64,000 nucleotides of DNA, taken from Streptacidiphilus rugosus AM-16 (GTDB taxonomy: Bacteria; Actinomycetota; Actinomycetes; Streptomycetales; Streptomycetaceae). The notes under the pieces were generated by a model, which was given only the letters and a program-made list of their open reading frames with translations, was not told where the DNA came from and searched no databases. A program made the position numbers and the translations under genes. Where the stretch lies: assembly GCF_000744655.1 (NCBI RefSeq), contig NZ_JQMJ01000004.1, positions 2,976,001 to 3,040,000 on the forward strand, in the 5' to 3' direction. The first letter of the stretch is position 1, and the number at the start of each line of letters is the position of its first letter. Shown here one piece after another: positions 57,118 to 64,000 of this stretch.

Positions 57118-59592
57118 CTAGACCGCTGCGTCTTCCGGGCGGATGGGGAGACGGGTGACCGGCATGCCCGTCGCGGCGCGGACCGCGGAGGCGATGGCCG
57201 CCGGGGCCACCGCCGCGGACGCCGCGCCGACGGCCTTCGCGCCGAAGGGGGCCACCACGTCGCGGTCCTCGACGAGGGCCGCCACGCGGATGTCCGGGGC
57301 GTCCAGGGACGTGGGCAGGCGGTAGCCGACGAAGTTCGGGGCGAGCAGGCGGCCGTCGCCGACGGCCAGTTCCTCCATCAGGGCCAGGCCGAGCCCCTGC
57401 GTCACGCCCGCCTCCACCCGCGCCGCGATCTGCCGCGGGTTCAGCGCGCGGCCGACGTCCTGCGCCGCCGTGACCTCGACGACCCGGACCGTGCCCAGCT
57501 CGATGTCCACGTCCACGACCGCCCGCATCGCGCAGAACCCGATGCTGACGAAGGCGTCGCCCTGGCCCGTCTCCGGGTCCAGCGGCTCGGTCGGGTGCGG
57601 CCGGCACTGCGCCGTCGCCCAGAGGTCCTTGCCCTCCAGCGCTTCGAGCACCGGCATGCCGAGCACGCCGTCGTAGGAGGTGATCCGACCGTCCTTGATG
57701 CTCAGCAGCTCCGGCGACATCGCGAACCGCGCCGCCAGCGGCTGCAGCAGCTGCTGGCGGACCATCAGCGCCGCCCGCTCGACCGCGCCGCCGGCCACCC
57801 ACGTCTGCCGGCCGCGGGCCGACGGGCCCGCCGCGGGTTGGTCGGTGTCGACCGGGGCGATGTAGACCTCGTCCACGCCCAGGATCTCCTGGACGATCTG
57901 CTTGGCCAGCGTGGCGAAGCCGGTGCCGGGGTCCACCGCCGCGCAGATCACCGACGCCTGGGAGCCGGTCACCCGCACCGACGCCGTGGCGACCTCGTCC
58001 GTGCCCTCGATGCCGAGCATGTGCACCATGCCGACCGCGTAGCCGATCCCGCGCCGGACCGCCGCGGGGTCGCCCGCGCCGCCGGGGCCCTCGGGCAGCA
58101 GCCACTCCGCGTCCGGCCGGTCGACCGGCAGCGGCGGCAGCGGCTCGTCCGCGACCGCGTCCAGCAGCTCGCGGACGGGGGCCGGGCAGGTGACGGCCTG
58201 TCCGGTCGGCAGCAGGTCGCCCGTCGCCATCACGTTGCGGCGGCGGATCTCCAGGGCGCTGAGGTCGAGCGCGGCGGCGAGCCGGTCCAGCTGCGACTCG
58301 TACGCGAAGCAGACCTGCAGCGCGCCCTCGCCGCGCATCCGCCCGGCGGGCGGGTTGTTGGTGCGCACCGCCCAGGCGTCGACGAAGACGTGCGGGACGA
58401 CGTACGGTCCCGCGGCCATCGCCGCGGCGGCGGCCAGCACCTCGCTGGAGACGTCCGCGTAGGCGCCGCCGTCCAGCAGGATCTGCGCCTCGACCTTGAC
58501 CAGGCGGCCCTCGGCGTCGGCGTGGTGGCGGTAGCGCAGCAGCGTGGGGTGCCGGTGGGCGTGGGTGAGGAAGGACTCCTCACGGGTCAGCGACATCTTG
58601 ACCGGATGGCCGGTGCGGATCGCCAGCAGCGCGAGGGTGGCCTGGAAGCCGAGGTCGTCCCGGTCGGCGGTGGCGCCGGGGACGCCGGAGACGACGAGCC
58701 TGACCCGGTCGGGCTCGATGCCCAAGCAGGCGGCGGCACGGTCGCGGTCGCCGTGCGGGTCGGTGGAGGCGACGTGCAGTTCGACCCCGCCGTCCGGGCG
58801 GGGGACCGCGAGCCCGGCCTCGGCGCCGATCGGCGCCGGGTCCTGACGGCCCACCTGGTACATGCCCTCGACGACCACCTCGCCGACGACCTCGGGGTCG
58901 CCGAAGCGGATCGGCAGCTGGCGGAAGACGTTGCCGTCCGGGTGCAGCGGCGGGGCCTGGAAGGCCTGCTCGGGGTCGGTCAGCGGCGGCAGCGGCTCCC
59001 ACTCGACCATGATCGCGGCGGCGGCCAGCCGTGCGGTGTCGGGGTGGTCGGCGGCCACGGCGGCGAAGGGCTCGCCGTGGTGGCGCACCACCCCGGCCGC
59101 CAGCACGGGCCGGTCGGCGACGACGGGACCGGTGGGCGAACCGCCGGGCGTGCCGTCGGGGCCGGCCGGAAGATCGTCCGCGGTGAGCACGGCGTAGACG
59201 CCCGGCACCGCCAGGGCCGGGCGGGTGTCGATGCTGACGATACGGGCGTGCGCGTAGGGCGAGCGGGCCAGCGCACCCCACAGGAGGCCCTCGGCCCACA
59301 GGTCGGCCGCGTAGGGGTAGACCCCCATCGCCTTCGCGGCGGCGTCCTCGCGCAGCGGGGAGGCGCCGATGCCCCCGCCGGTCGGGCCGTGCTCGGCGAG
59401 GCGCTGGACGGGCGCGGTCGCGGTGACCTCGCCCGCGGGCAGCGTCGCGGTGCTCGCCGTCGCCGGCGCGCCGAGCAGGATCCCGCCGAGCGCGGCGCCG
59501 GTGGCGCTGCCGGGCGCGCCCTCGCGCACCGTCGTCGCGCTGGTGAGCGTGTCCTCGCCGGACGACCCTGAGGGGGCGGAGGGGGTGGTCAC
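57118..59592 (-). CDS. xanthine dehydrogenase-family molybdopterin-binding subunit
   Basis: An 824-residue large subunit of a molybdenum hydroxylase. An unusual disordered start of about 75 residues precedes GIGASPLREDAAAKAMGVYP. The Mo-cofactor regions follow: HPVKMSLTREESFLTHAHRH, VVPHVFVDAWAVRTNNPPAG with MRGEGALQVCFA, and AVDPGTGFATLAKQIVQEIL. The C-terminal RVVEVTAAQDVGRALNPRQI is typical. The usual catalytic Glu near the C-terminus cannot be placed with certainty (GVTQGLGLALMEE). GTG 59592 overlaps the Fe-S subunit stop by 4 bases and has AGGAG upstream. The substrate could be a purine, an aldehyde or another heterocycle. Confidence 0.9.
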   Translation of the reverse strand: MTTPSAPSGSSGEDTLTSATTVREGAPGSATGAALGGILLGAPATASTATLPAGEVTATAPVQRLAEHGPTGGGIGASPLREDAAAKAMGVYPYAADLWAEGLLWGALARSPYAHARIVSIDTRPALAVPGVYAVLTADDLPAGPDGTPGGSPTGPVVADRPVLAAGVVRHHGEPFAAVAADHPDTARLAAAAIMVEWEPLPPLTDPEQAFQAPPLHPDGNVFRQLPIRFGDPEVVGEVVVEGMYQVGRQDPAPIGAEAGLAVPRPDGGVELHVASTDPHGDRDRAAACLGIEPDRVRLVVSGVPGATADRDDLGFQATLALLAIRTGHPVKMSLTREESFLTHAHRHPTLLRYRHHADAEGRLVKVEAQILLDGGAYADVSSEVLAAAAAMAAGPYVVPHVFVDAWAVRTNNPPAGRMRGEGALQVCFAYESQLDRLAAALDLSALEIRRRNVMATGDLLPTGQAVTCPAPVRELLDAVADEPLPPLPVDRPDAEWLLPEGPGGAGDPAAVRRGIGYAVGMVHMLGIEGTDEVATASVRVTGSQASVICAAVDPGTGFATLAKQIVQEILGVDEVYIAPVDTDQPAAGPSARGRQTWVAGGAVERAALMVRQQLLQPLAARFAMSPELLSIKDGRITSYDGVLGMPVLEALEGKDLWATAQCRPHPTEPLDPETGQGDAFVSIGFCAMRAVVDVDIELGTVRVVEVTAAQDVGRALNPRQIAARVEAGVTQGLGLALMEELAVGDGRLLAPNFVGYRLPTSLDAPDIRVAALVEDRDVVAPFGAKAVGAASAAVAPAAIASAVRAATGMPVTRLPIRPEDAAV

Positions 59593-61022
59593 GAACCGTT
59601 CTCCTGGCCGTGCTGGTGGGGCAGGACATACACGCCGGTCGTGGGATCGAGCGACGTCGCGGGATCGGCGTAGCCGGGGACGGGTCCGCCGTAGTGATAG
59701 CCCTCCGCCTCGGCGGCAGGGCCGCCGGCCGGCTGAGCCTCGCCGTGCAGCGCGTCGATCCGGAACGAGCCTGTGGTCTCCGTGCCACCGAAGTCCGCGC
59801 CGCCGAAGGCCGTCGCGTCGGCGGCGGGCTGGAAGCCCGCGGCGTGCTCGTTCCGCAGCGCGTCGACCCGGAACGAGCCCGTGGCGTCCGCCCCGAGCGA
59901 CTCCAGGGACGCGGCGGCCGCCGTGACGTCCGCGCCGGCGCGCAGCCGGGCGGCGACTGACTGCGCGCGCAGTCCCGCGCCGAGCGCGGCGCCGAGGCGG
60001 AGCTCGCCGCTCCGTTCGGCCGCGGACTCCTGCGGGGGCGCCTGCTGCTCCGTCGGCGGGGAGTCGACCAGCAGCGAGCCGACGGCCTCGGCCGTCTCCG
60101 TGAACTGGATCGATCCCGCCGCGCTGCGCGAGCCGGGGCCGTCGGCCTGGCCGGGGAACCGCCCGCCGAACGGGCCGCCGGGATAGGGGCCCTGGCCGTA
60201 GCCGGAACCGTCGTGGCCGCCGTACCCCTGGTCCCCGTAGCCCTGGTCGCCGTAGCCGGTGTCCTGGGGCGTGCCGTAGCCGTAGCCGCCGTGCTGCGGG
60301 GGCACGTCGACGTAGACCGGCAGTTCGTCCTCCCCGTCGTCGTCCAGCGGGTCGAAGCCCGACTCGTCCAGCACCGGGATGGGCAGCGGGACCAGTTCCT
60401 CCACCGGGGAGGTCGCCTCGATCAGCCCGTCGACGGGACCCTCGCCGAAGTAGCCCGCTCCGGCCGGCGAGGAGTCCGCGCTGTCGCCGTCCTCCTCCGC
60501 CGCCTCGGTGCGCGCCTCCGCGACCGCCTGGACCGCGGCCAGCGCGCCCTGGTAGCCGGTGCAGCGGCAGAGGTTGCCGCAGAGCGCCTGGCGGGCCTCG
60601 AGCTCGCTGGGGTGGTGGTTGCGCTCCAGCAGGTCGTGCACGGCCATGGCGAGGCCCGGCGCGCAGTAGCCGCACTGCACCGCGCCGCTGTCGGCCAGCG
60701 CCTGCTGCACGTCGGAGGGCACGCCCTCCTCGGCCAGGCCCTCGACCGTGCGGATCTCGACCCCGGCCGCGAGCGCCGCCGGCACCAGGCAGGCGGACGT
60801 CAGCTGGCCGTCGACCTGCACCGAGCACGCGCCGCACTCGCCCTGTTCGCAGCCGCCCTTGGCGCCCGCGAGGCCGAGCCGTTCCCGCAGCACGTAGAGC
60901 AGGCTCTCGCCGATCCACGCGTCGTTGACCGGGCGCTCCAGGCCGTTGACCCGGAGCGTGTAGGAGGCGCGCGGCGAGTCCTCCGCGCCGAACCCCAGCG
61001 AGGCGGTCAGATAATCCGTCAC
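59589..61022 (-). CDS. 2Fe-2S subunit of molybdenum hydroxylase with a 300-residue extension
   Basis: A 477-residue protein. Residues 1-170 are a complete small subunit. One 2Fe-2S cluster is ligated by C58, C63, C66 and C78 (GGCEQGECGACSV). The second is held by C117, C120, C152 and C154 (CGYC and LCRC). From about residue 175 a low-complexity tail follows. It includes Gly-Tyr repeats (GYGDQGYGDQGYGG) and a motif that occurs twice, 34 residues apart (TGSFRVDALRNE, TGSFRIDALHGE). Typical subunits end near residue 160-200. GTG 61022 and the stop both overlap neighbours by 4 bases, so all three genes are coupled. Confidence 0.92.
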   Translation of the reverse strand: MTDYLTASLGFGAEDSPRASYTLRVNGLERPVNDAWIGESLLYVLRERLGLAGAKGGCEQGECGACSVQVDGQLTSACLVPAALAAGVEIRTVEGLAEEGVPSDVQQALADSGAVQCGYCAPGLAMAVHDLLERNHHPSELEARQALCGNLCRCTGYQGALAAVQAVAEARTEAAEEDGDSADSSPAGAGYFGEGPVDGLIEATSPVEELVPLPIPVLDESGFDPLDDDGEDELPVYVDVPPQHGGYGYGTPQDTGYGDQGYGDQGYGGHDGSGYGQGPYPGGPFGGRFPGQADGPGSRSAAGSIQFTETAEAVGSLLVDSPPTEQQAPPQESAAERSGELRLGAALGAGLRAQSVAARLRAGADVTAAAASLESLGADATGSFRVDALRNEHAAGFQPAADATAFGGADFGGTETTGSFRIDALHGEAQPAGGPAAEAEGYHYGGPVPGYADPATSLDPTTGVYVLPHQHGQENGS

Positions 61023-61900
61023 TTCAGCGCCCTCCCGAGTGCGCGGCGGGCCAGTACGGAGACGGTACGCCTGAGCCGTTGGGCGGCGGCCGCCGGGTTC
61101 TGCAGTGCCCCGGCTCCCTGGGCGCCGGACTCCTCCGCGGCGTCGGGGACGCAGGCGGAGGCGACGTACTCGCCGAAGGCCTGCGCCACCGCCGGGTCCA
61201 CGGTCCGTTCGCCGTCCCAGTCGATGCAGCCGGCCACCCACTGCTCGGCCTCCAGCGGGCGCAGCGGGACCGGCGCGACGGCGCCCACGGCGCAGCGCAC
61301 GGCGCGCCGCGCCGGATCGAGCACCAGGGCGACCGAGGCCACGGCGCGGGCGGGGCCGGTCCGGCCGCCGGACTTGAGGAAGACCTGGGGGGCGTGCAGC
61401 AGCGGAACTCGGACAAAAGCCAGCAACTCGCCCGCACGCAGGGGGTCCAAACCGGTCAGAAGGTGACTGACCGCCACTTCTCGCCCACCTTCGGGCCCGA
61501 TCAGGGTGACCGTCGCCTCGAGAGCGGACAGCACCGGCAGCGTGTCCCCGGCCGGATGCGCGCTGACGATGTTGCCGCCCAGCGTGCCGACGTTGCGCAC
61601 CTGCGGCGGGCCGACGGTGCCCGCGGCCTCGGCGAGCGCCGGGATCAGCGCGGCGAAGTCGGGGCGGGCCATGCGCGCGTGGGTCAGGCCGGCGCCGAGC
61701 AGCGCCGCGCCGTCCTGGTACTGCCAGCCCCTGAGCTCGGTGACGCGCCCCAGCCCGAGCAGCGCCATGGGGCGCAGCAGCCCGGCGTTGACCGCGCCCA
61801 TCAGGTCGGTCCCGCCCGCGACCGGCACCGCGCCCGGCGACGCCGCCAATGCGCTGACGGCCTCGTCCAGCGAGGCCGGGAGCATGATCGTCTGGTTCAC
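61019..61900 (-). CDS. FAD-binding subunit of molybdenum hydroxylase
   Basis: A 293-residue middle subunit passing electrons between the Fe-S clusters and the acceptor. The FAD sites are VPVAGGTDLMGAVNAGLLRP near residue 25 and VRNVGTLGGNIVSAHPAGDT near 105. The GTG at 61900 begins NQTIMLPASLDEAVSALA. First gene of the three-gene operon FAD, Fe-S, Mo subunits, each overlapping the next by 4 bases. Confidence 0.93.
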   Translation of the reverse strand: MNQTIMLPASLDEAVSALAASPGAVPVAGGTDLMGAVNAGLLRPMALLGLGRVTELRGWQYQDGAALLGAGLTHARMARPDFAALIPALAEAAGTVGPPQVRNVGTLGGNIVSAHPAGDTLPVLSALEATVTLIGPEGGREVAVSHLLTGLDPLRAGELLAFVRVPLLHAPQVFLKSGGRTGPARAVASVALVLDPARRAVRCAVGAVAPVPLRPLEAEQWVAGCIDWDGERTVDPAVAQAFGEYVASACVPDAAEESGAQGAGALQNPAAAAQRLRRTVSVLARRALGRALK

Positions 61901-62043
61901 TCGTGTCCCACCGTGCTCGGGCCGCTCACGCCGCCACCCTCCTGGCCGTACGGTACGTGGAAACGCACCTGCTGCGCACCCTCCTGTGGTGGCGTGGAAG
62001 CACCACTGTGGCACACCGGGGCAAGCGGGGAAGCGGGCACTAC

Positions 62044-62062
62044 CCCCAGGGGCGCGGGGAAC
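62044..62062. repeat. dispersed repeat copy
   Basis: CCCCAGGGGCGCGGGGAAC matches the arm at 49414-49431 over 18 bases. It lies in the 239-bp gap between the hexosaminidase stop and the molybdenum hydroxylase operon. No other feature is seen in that gap. Confidence 0.7.
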
Positions 62063-62139
62063 CGGGCCCCAACGGGCGGAGCCGAGCGCACGCGCCGGTT
62101 CCCGCGTGCCCGTCCGTCGCGGTCGCGCGCGGACCGGGG

Positions 62140-63801
62140 CTACAGCGGGCGGCCGAGCACGCCCGGACGGCGCTGCCAGGGGCGGGGCCCCTCGGGTCGC
62201 CGGTACTCCACGCCGAGCGCGTCGAGCCTCGCGTAGTGCGTCTCCATCCGGGCGGCGAAGCCGTCCCAGTCGCGGGCCTCGGGATCGCGCGGCAGCTCGG
62301 ACCAGGCGACCTCGGCGAAGGCGGCGAGGCGCGGGAACGCGTGGTAGTCGACCTCGCGGACGTCGTCCATGAACTCGGTCCACAGATTCGCCTGAGTGCC
62401 GATCACGTGCCGGGCCGCCTCACCGTCCTGACGGAGCTCCGGCGGCACCGGCTCGTAGCGGTAGACGTCCTCCAGGGTGCGCACGTAGCCCACCGGAATC
62501 GGTTCGTCGGCGTCAGCCGACTGGCGGTGGTCCAGATAGACGTACTGCTCGGGACACATCACCACGTCATGTCCCGCCCGCGCGGCGGCGATCCCGCCCT
62601 CGTAGCCGCGCCACGAGGAGACGGCGGCCCCGGGGGCCAAGCCCAACTTGGTGACCTCTCCTCCGGGCGCTCCTGACCCGCCGTCGACGCTCCCTTCGGC
62701 TCGGCCACCGCCTTCGAGGATCTCGTCCCAGCCGATCAGCCGACGCCCGCGGTCGGCCAGCCAGCGGTCGAAGTGACGGATGAACCAGCTCTGCAGCTCG
62801 TCCTCGCCGGCCAGCCCCTCCTGCTTGATCCTGGCCTGCGCGGCGGCACTGGCGCGCCACTGCTCCTTGGGGCACTCGTCGCCGCCGAGGTGCACGAAGT
62901 CGGACGGGAAGATCTCCAGGATCTCGGTGAGGACGTTCTCGTAGAAGCGCAGCGTGGCGTCCTCGACGTTGAGCACGTTCGGGTTGACGCCCCAGTCCGT
63001 CCAGGTGCGCAGGGCCGCGGTGTCGACGACGTCGTGGTTGCCGAGCTCGGGATAGGAGGCGATCGCGGCCTGCGAGTGGCCGGGGATGTCGATCTCGGGG
63101 ACCACGGTGATGTGCCGGGCGGCGGCGTAGGCCACGATCTCGCGCAGGTCGTCCTGGGTGTAGTAGCCGCCGTGCGGGCGGTCGTCGCGGCGGTTGCCGT
63201 CGCGGAAGCCGACCATCGAGCGGTCGCGGGAGGCGCCGACCTCGGTCAGCCGGGGGTAGCGCGCGATCTCGACCCGCCAGCCCTGGTCGTCGGTCAGGTG
63301 CAGGTGCAGCACGTTGAGCTTGTGGGCGGCCAGCAGGTCGAGGTAACGCAGCACGTCCGCCTTGGGCAGGAAGTGCCGGGCGACGTCCAGCAGTACACCC
63401 CGCCAGCCGAACCGTGGCGCGTCCTGCACGGTGAGGTGCGGCAGCGACCAGCCGTCGGGGCCGGGCCGGACCTGCGCCCGCCGGAATGCGTCCGGGCCCA
63501 GCAGCTGCCGCAGGGTCTGCGCGGCCCAGAACACCCCGGCGGCGCTGCCGCCCACGAGCCCGATGCCGTCCGCGTCCACGACCAGCCGGTAGCCCTCCGC
63601 GCCCAGGGCCGGGTCCAGGGCCAGCCGGACGCCGCCACCGCCCGGGGGCAAGGCCAGCCCGACGGCCGCGCCGAGCTCGGCGCGGAGCCAGACGGCGACG
63701 CCCTCCGTGCCCGGCGCGGCGTCCAGCGGGGTGGTCTCGGTGAGCGCGAACCGGCCCGGCGCGGCGGGATCGGCGAAGGACTGCGGCGCGGGAATCAGCA
63801 T
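62140..63801 (-). CDS. beta-N-acetylhexosaminidase, GH20
   Basis: A 553-residue exo-enzyme that cuts GlcNAc from chitin oligomers. A GH20b beta domain (residues 1-130) precedes the barrel, which starts PRFGWRGVLLDVARHFLP. The catalytic Asp-Glu pair is in HLGGDECPKEQW near residues 307-308. WGVNPNVLNVEDATLRFYE and WDEILEGG also fit. No signal peptide is visible at the ATG 63801, so it probably acts in the cytoplasm. That suits chitobiose taken up by a transporter. It complements the chitinases and GlcNAc transport genes elsewhere in the window. Confidence 0.94.
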   Translation of the reverse strand: MLIPAPQSFADPAAPGRFALTETTPLDAAPGTEGVAVWLRAELGAAVGLALPPGGGGVRLALDPALGAEGYRLVVDADGIGLVGGSAAGVFWAAQTLRQLLGPDAFRRAQVRPGPDGWSLPHLTVQDAPRFGWRGVLLDVARHFLPKADVLRYLDLLAAHKLNVLHLHLTDDQGWRVEIARYPRLTEVGASRDRSMVGFRDGNRRDDRPHGGYYTQDDLREIVAYAAARHITVVPEIDIPGHSQAAIASYPELGNHDVVDTAALRTWTDWGVNPNVLNVEDATLRFYENVLTEILEIFPSDFVHLGGDECPKEQWRASAAAQARIKQEGLAGEDELQSWFIRHFDRWLADRGRRLIGWDEILEGGGRAEGSVDGGSGAPGGEVTKLGLAPGAAVSSWRGYEGGIAAARAGHDVVMCPEQYVYLDHRQSADADEPIPVGYVRTLEDVYRYEPVPPELRQDGEAARHVIGTQANLWTEFMDDVREVDYHAFPRLAAFAEVAWSELPRDPEARDWDGFAARMETHYARLDALGVEYRRPEGPRPWQRRPGVLGRPL

Positions 63802-63866
63802 GGCCTCATCCTGCCGCGCCGCCGCCGTCCGAACCACCGGCGAAAGGCCCTTTTCGTCAGGGACCT

Positions 63867-64000
63867 TTACTGCTTGTCGCCGCCCTTGTCCTTGCCCTTG
63901 TCGCCACCGGGACCCATGCCCTCCCAGATCTCCTTGCAGAGGGGACAGACGGGGTACTTCTTCGGGTCGCGGCTCGGCACCCAGACCTTGCCGCAGAGCG
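63867..64000 (-). CDS. DUF3039 protein, C-terminal part
   Basis: Only the last 44 codons are inside the window; the gene continues beyond the right edge. The end reads LCGKVWVPSRDPKKYPVCPL, then CKEIWEGMGPGG and a Lys/Asp/Gly tail. This is the conserved zinc-ribbon-like end of actinobacterial DUF3039 proteins, with CxxC in PVCPLC. Function unknown. Confidence 0.85.
   Translation of the reverse strand, partial: LCGKVWVPSRDPKKYPVCPLCKEIWEGMGPGGDKGKDKGGDKQ

Overview
The window is 64 kb of very GC-rich actinobacterial chromosome. Dense coding, frequent GTG starts, two SsgA-like sporulation proteins, DasR-type operators, a DUF3039 protein and the clpS/DUF2017/pncB and cysM/cysO/mec neighbourhoods all point to the family Streptomycetaceae (Streptomyces, Kitasatospora or Streptacidiphilus). 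Assignments rest on reading motifs in the sequence and on knowledge of the families; no database search was run. There is no rRNA, CRISPR array, phage module or antibiotic cluster core. One insertion sequence is present.

Layout. 1-3024: an incomplete Pro/Tyr-rich protein and a three-gene ABC-2 exporter operon. 3443-9204: a class A penicillin-binding protein, dihydrolipoyl dehydrogenase and a 14-helix MFS exporter. 9442-13386: a small membrane protein, a secreted-domain remnant, a GroES-like protein cut off from its upstream region by a complete IS element, a DUF3618 protein and a Bcp peroxiredoxin. 13460-17508: two GH18 chitinases sharing an N-terminal binding module. 17868-18679: an HNH endonuclease pseudogene and tRNA-Leu. 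18751-20078: rdgB-rph. 20192-24857: a GlcNAc phosphotransferase locus with one EIIB and three tandem EIIC genes, each EIIC preceded by DasR-like sites. 24865-28184: an MBL-fold hydrolase, a small HTH protein and a sulfur-carrier cysteine pathway (cysM, cysO-like, leader peptide, JAMM peptidase). 28234-32946: a DUF1772/TetR pair with twin operators, DUF2017-clpS, then NAD salvage genes pncB and pncA. 33056-37722: two RDD membrane proteins, an SsgA-like protein and a GT87 glycosyltransferase.

37884-47408: a third chitinase (CBM2 plus GH18), an OmpR-type two-component pair, an FAD-linked oxidase, an M1 aminopeptidase, 4-hydroxyphenylpyruvate dioxygenase and a PDZ/Lon-type membrane protease. 47600-55960: an IclR regulator, a DUF3152 putative metalloprotease, a NarL-type response regulator and its probable histidine kinase separated by a second SsgA-like gene, a DEAD/DEAH helicase and an MFS transporter. 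56124-64000: tRNA-Cys, small hypothetical genes, a molybdenum hydroxylase operon with an unusually extended Fe-S subunit, a GH20 hexosaminidase and the end of a DUF3039 gene.

How it fits together. The clearest theme is chitin to GlcNAc: three secreted chitinases and a hexosaminidase would release GlcNAc, and the triplicated PTS would import it, with DasR-like sites at the PTS genes and beside one chitinase. GlcNAc sensing is tied to development in this family, and two SsgA-like proteins and two two-component systems lie in the same window. The second theme is sulfur-carrier cysteine synthesis, where the carrier carries two residues beyond its Gly-Gly and a JAMM peptidase is encoded close by.
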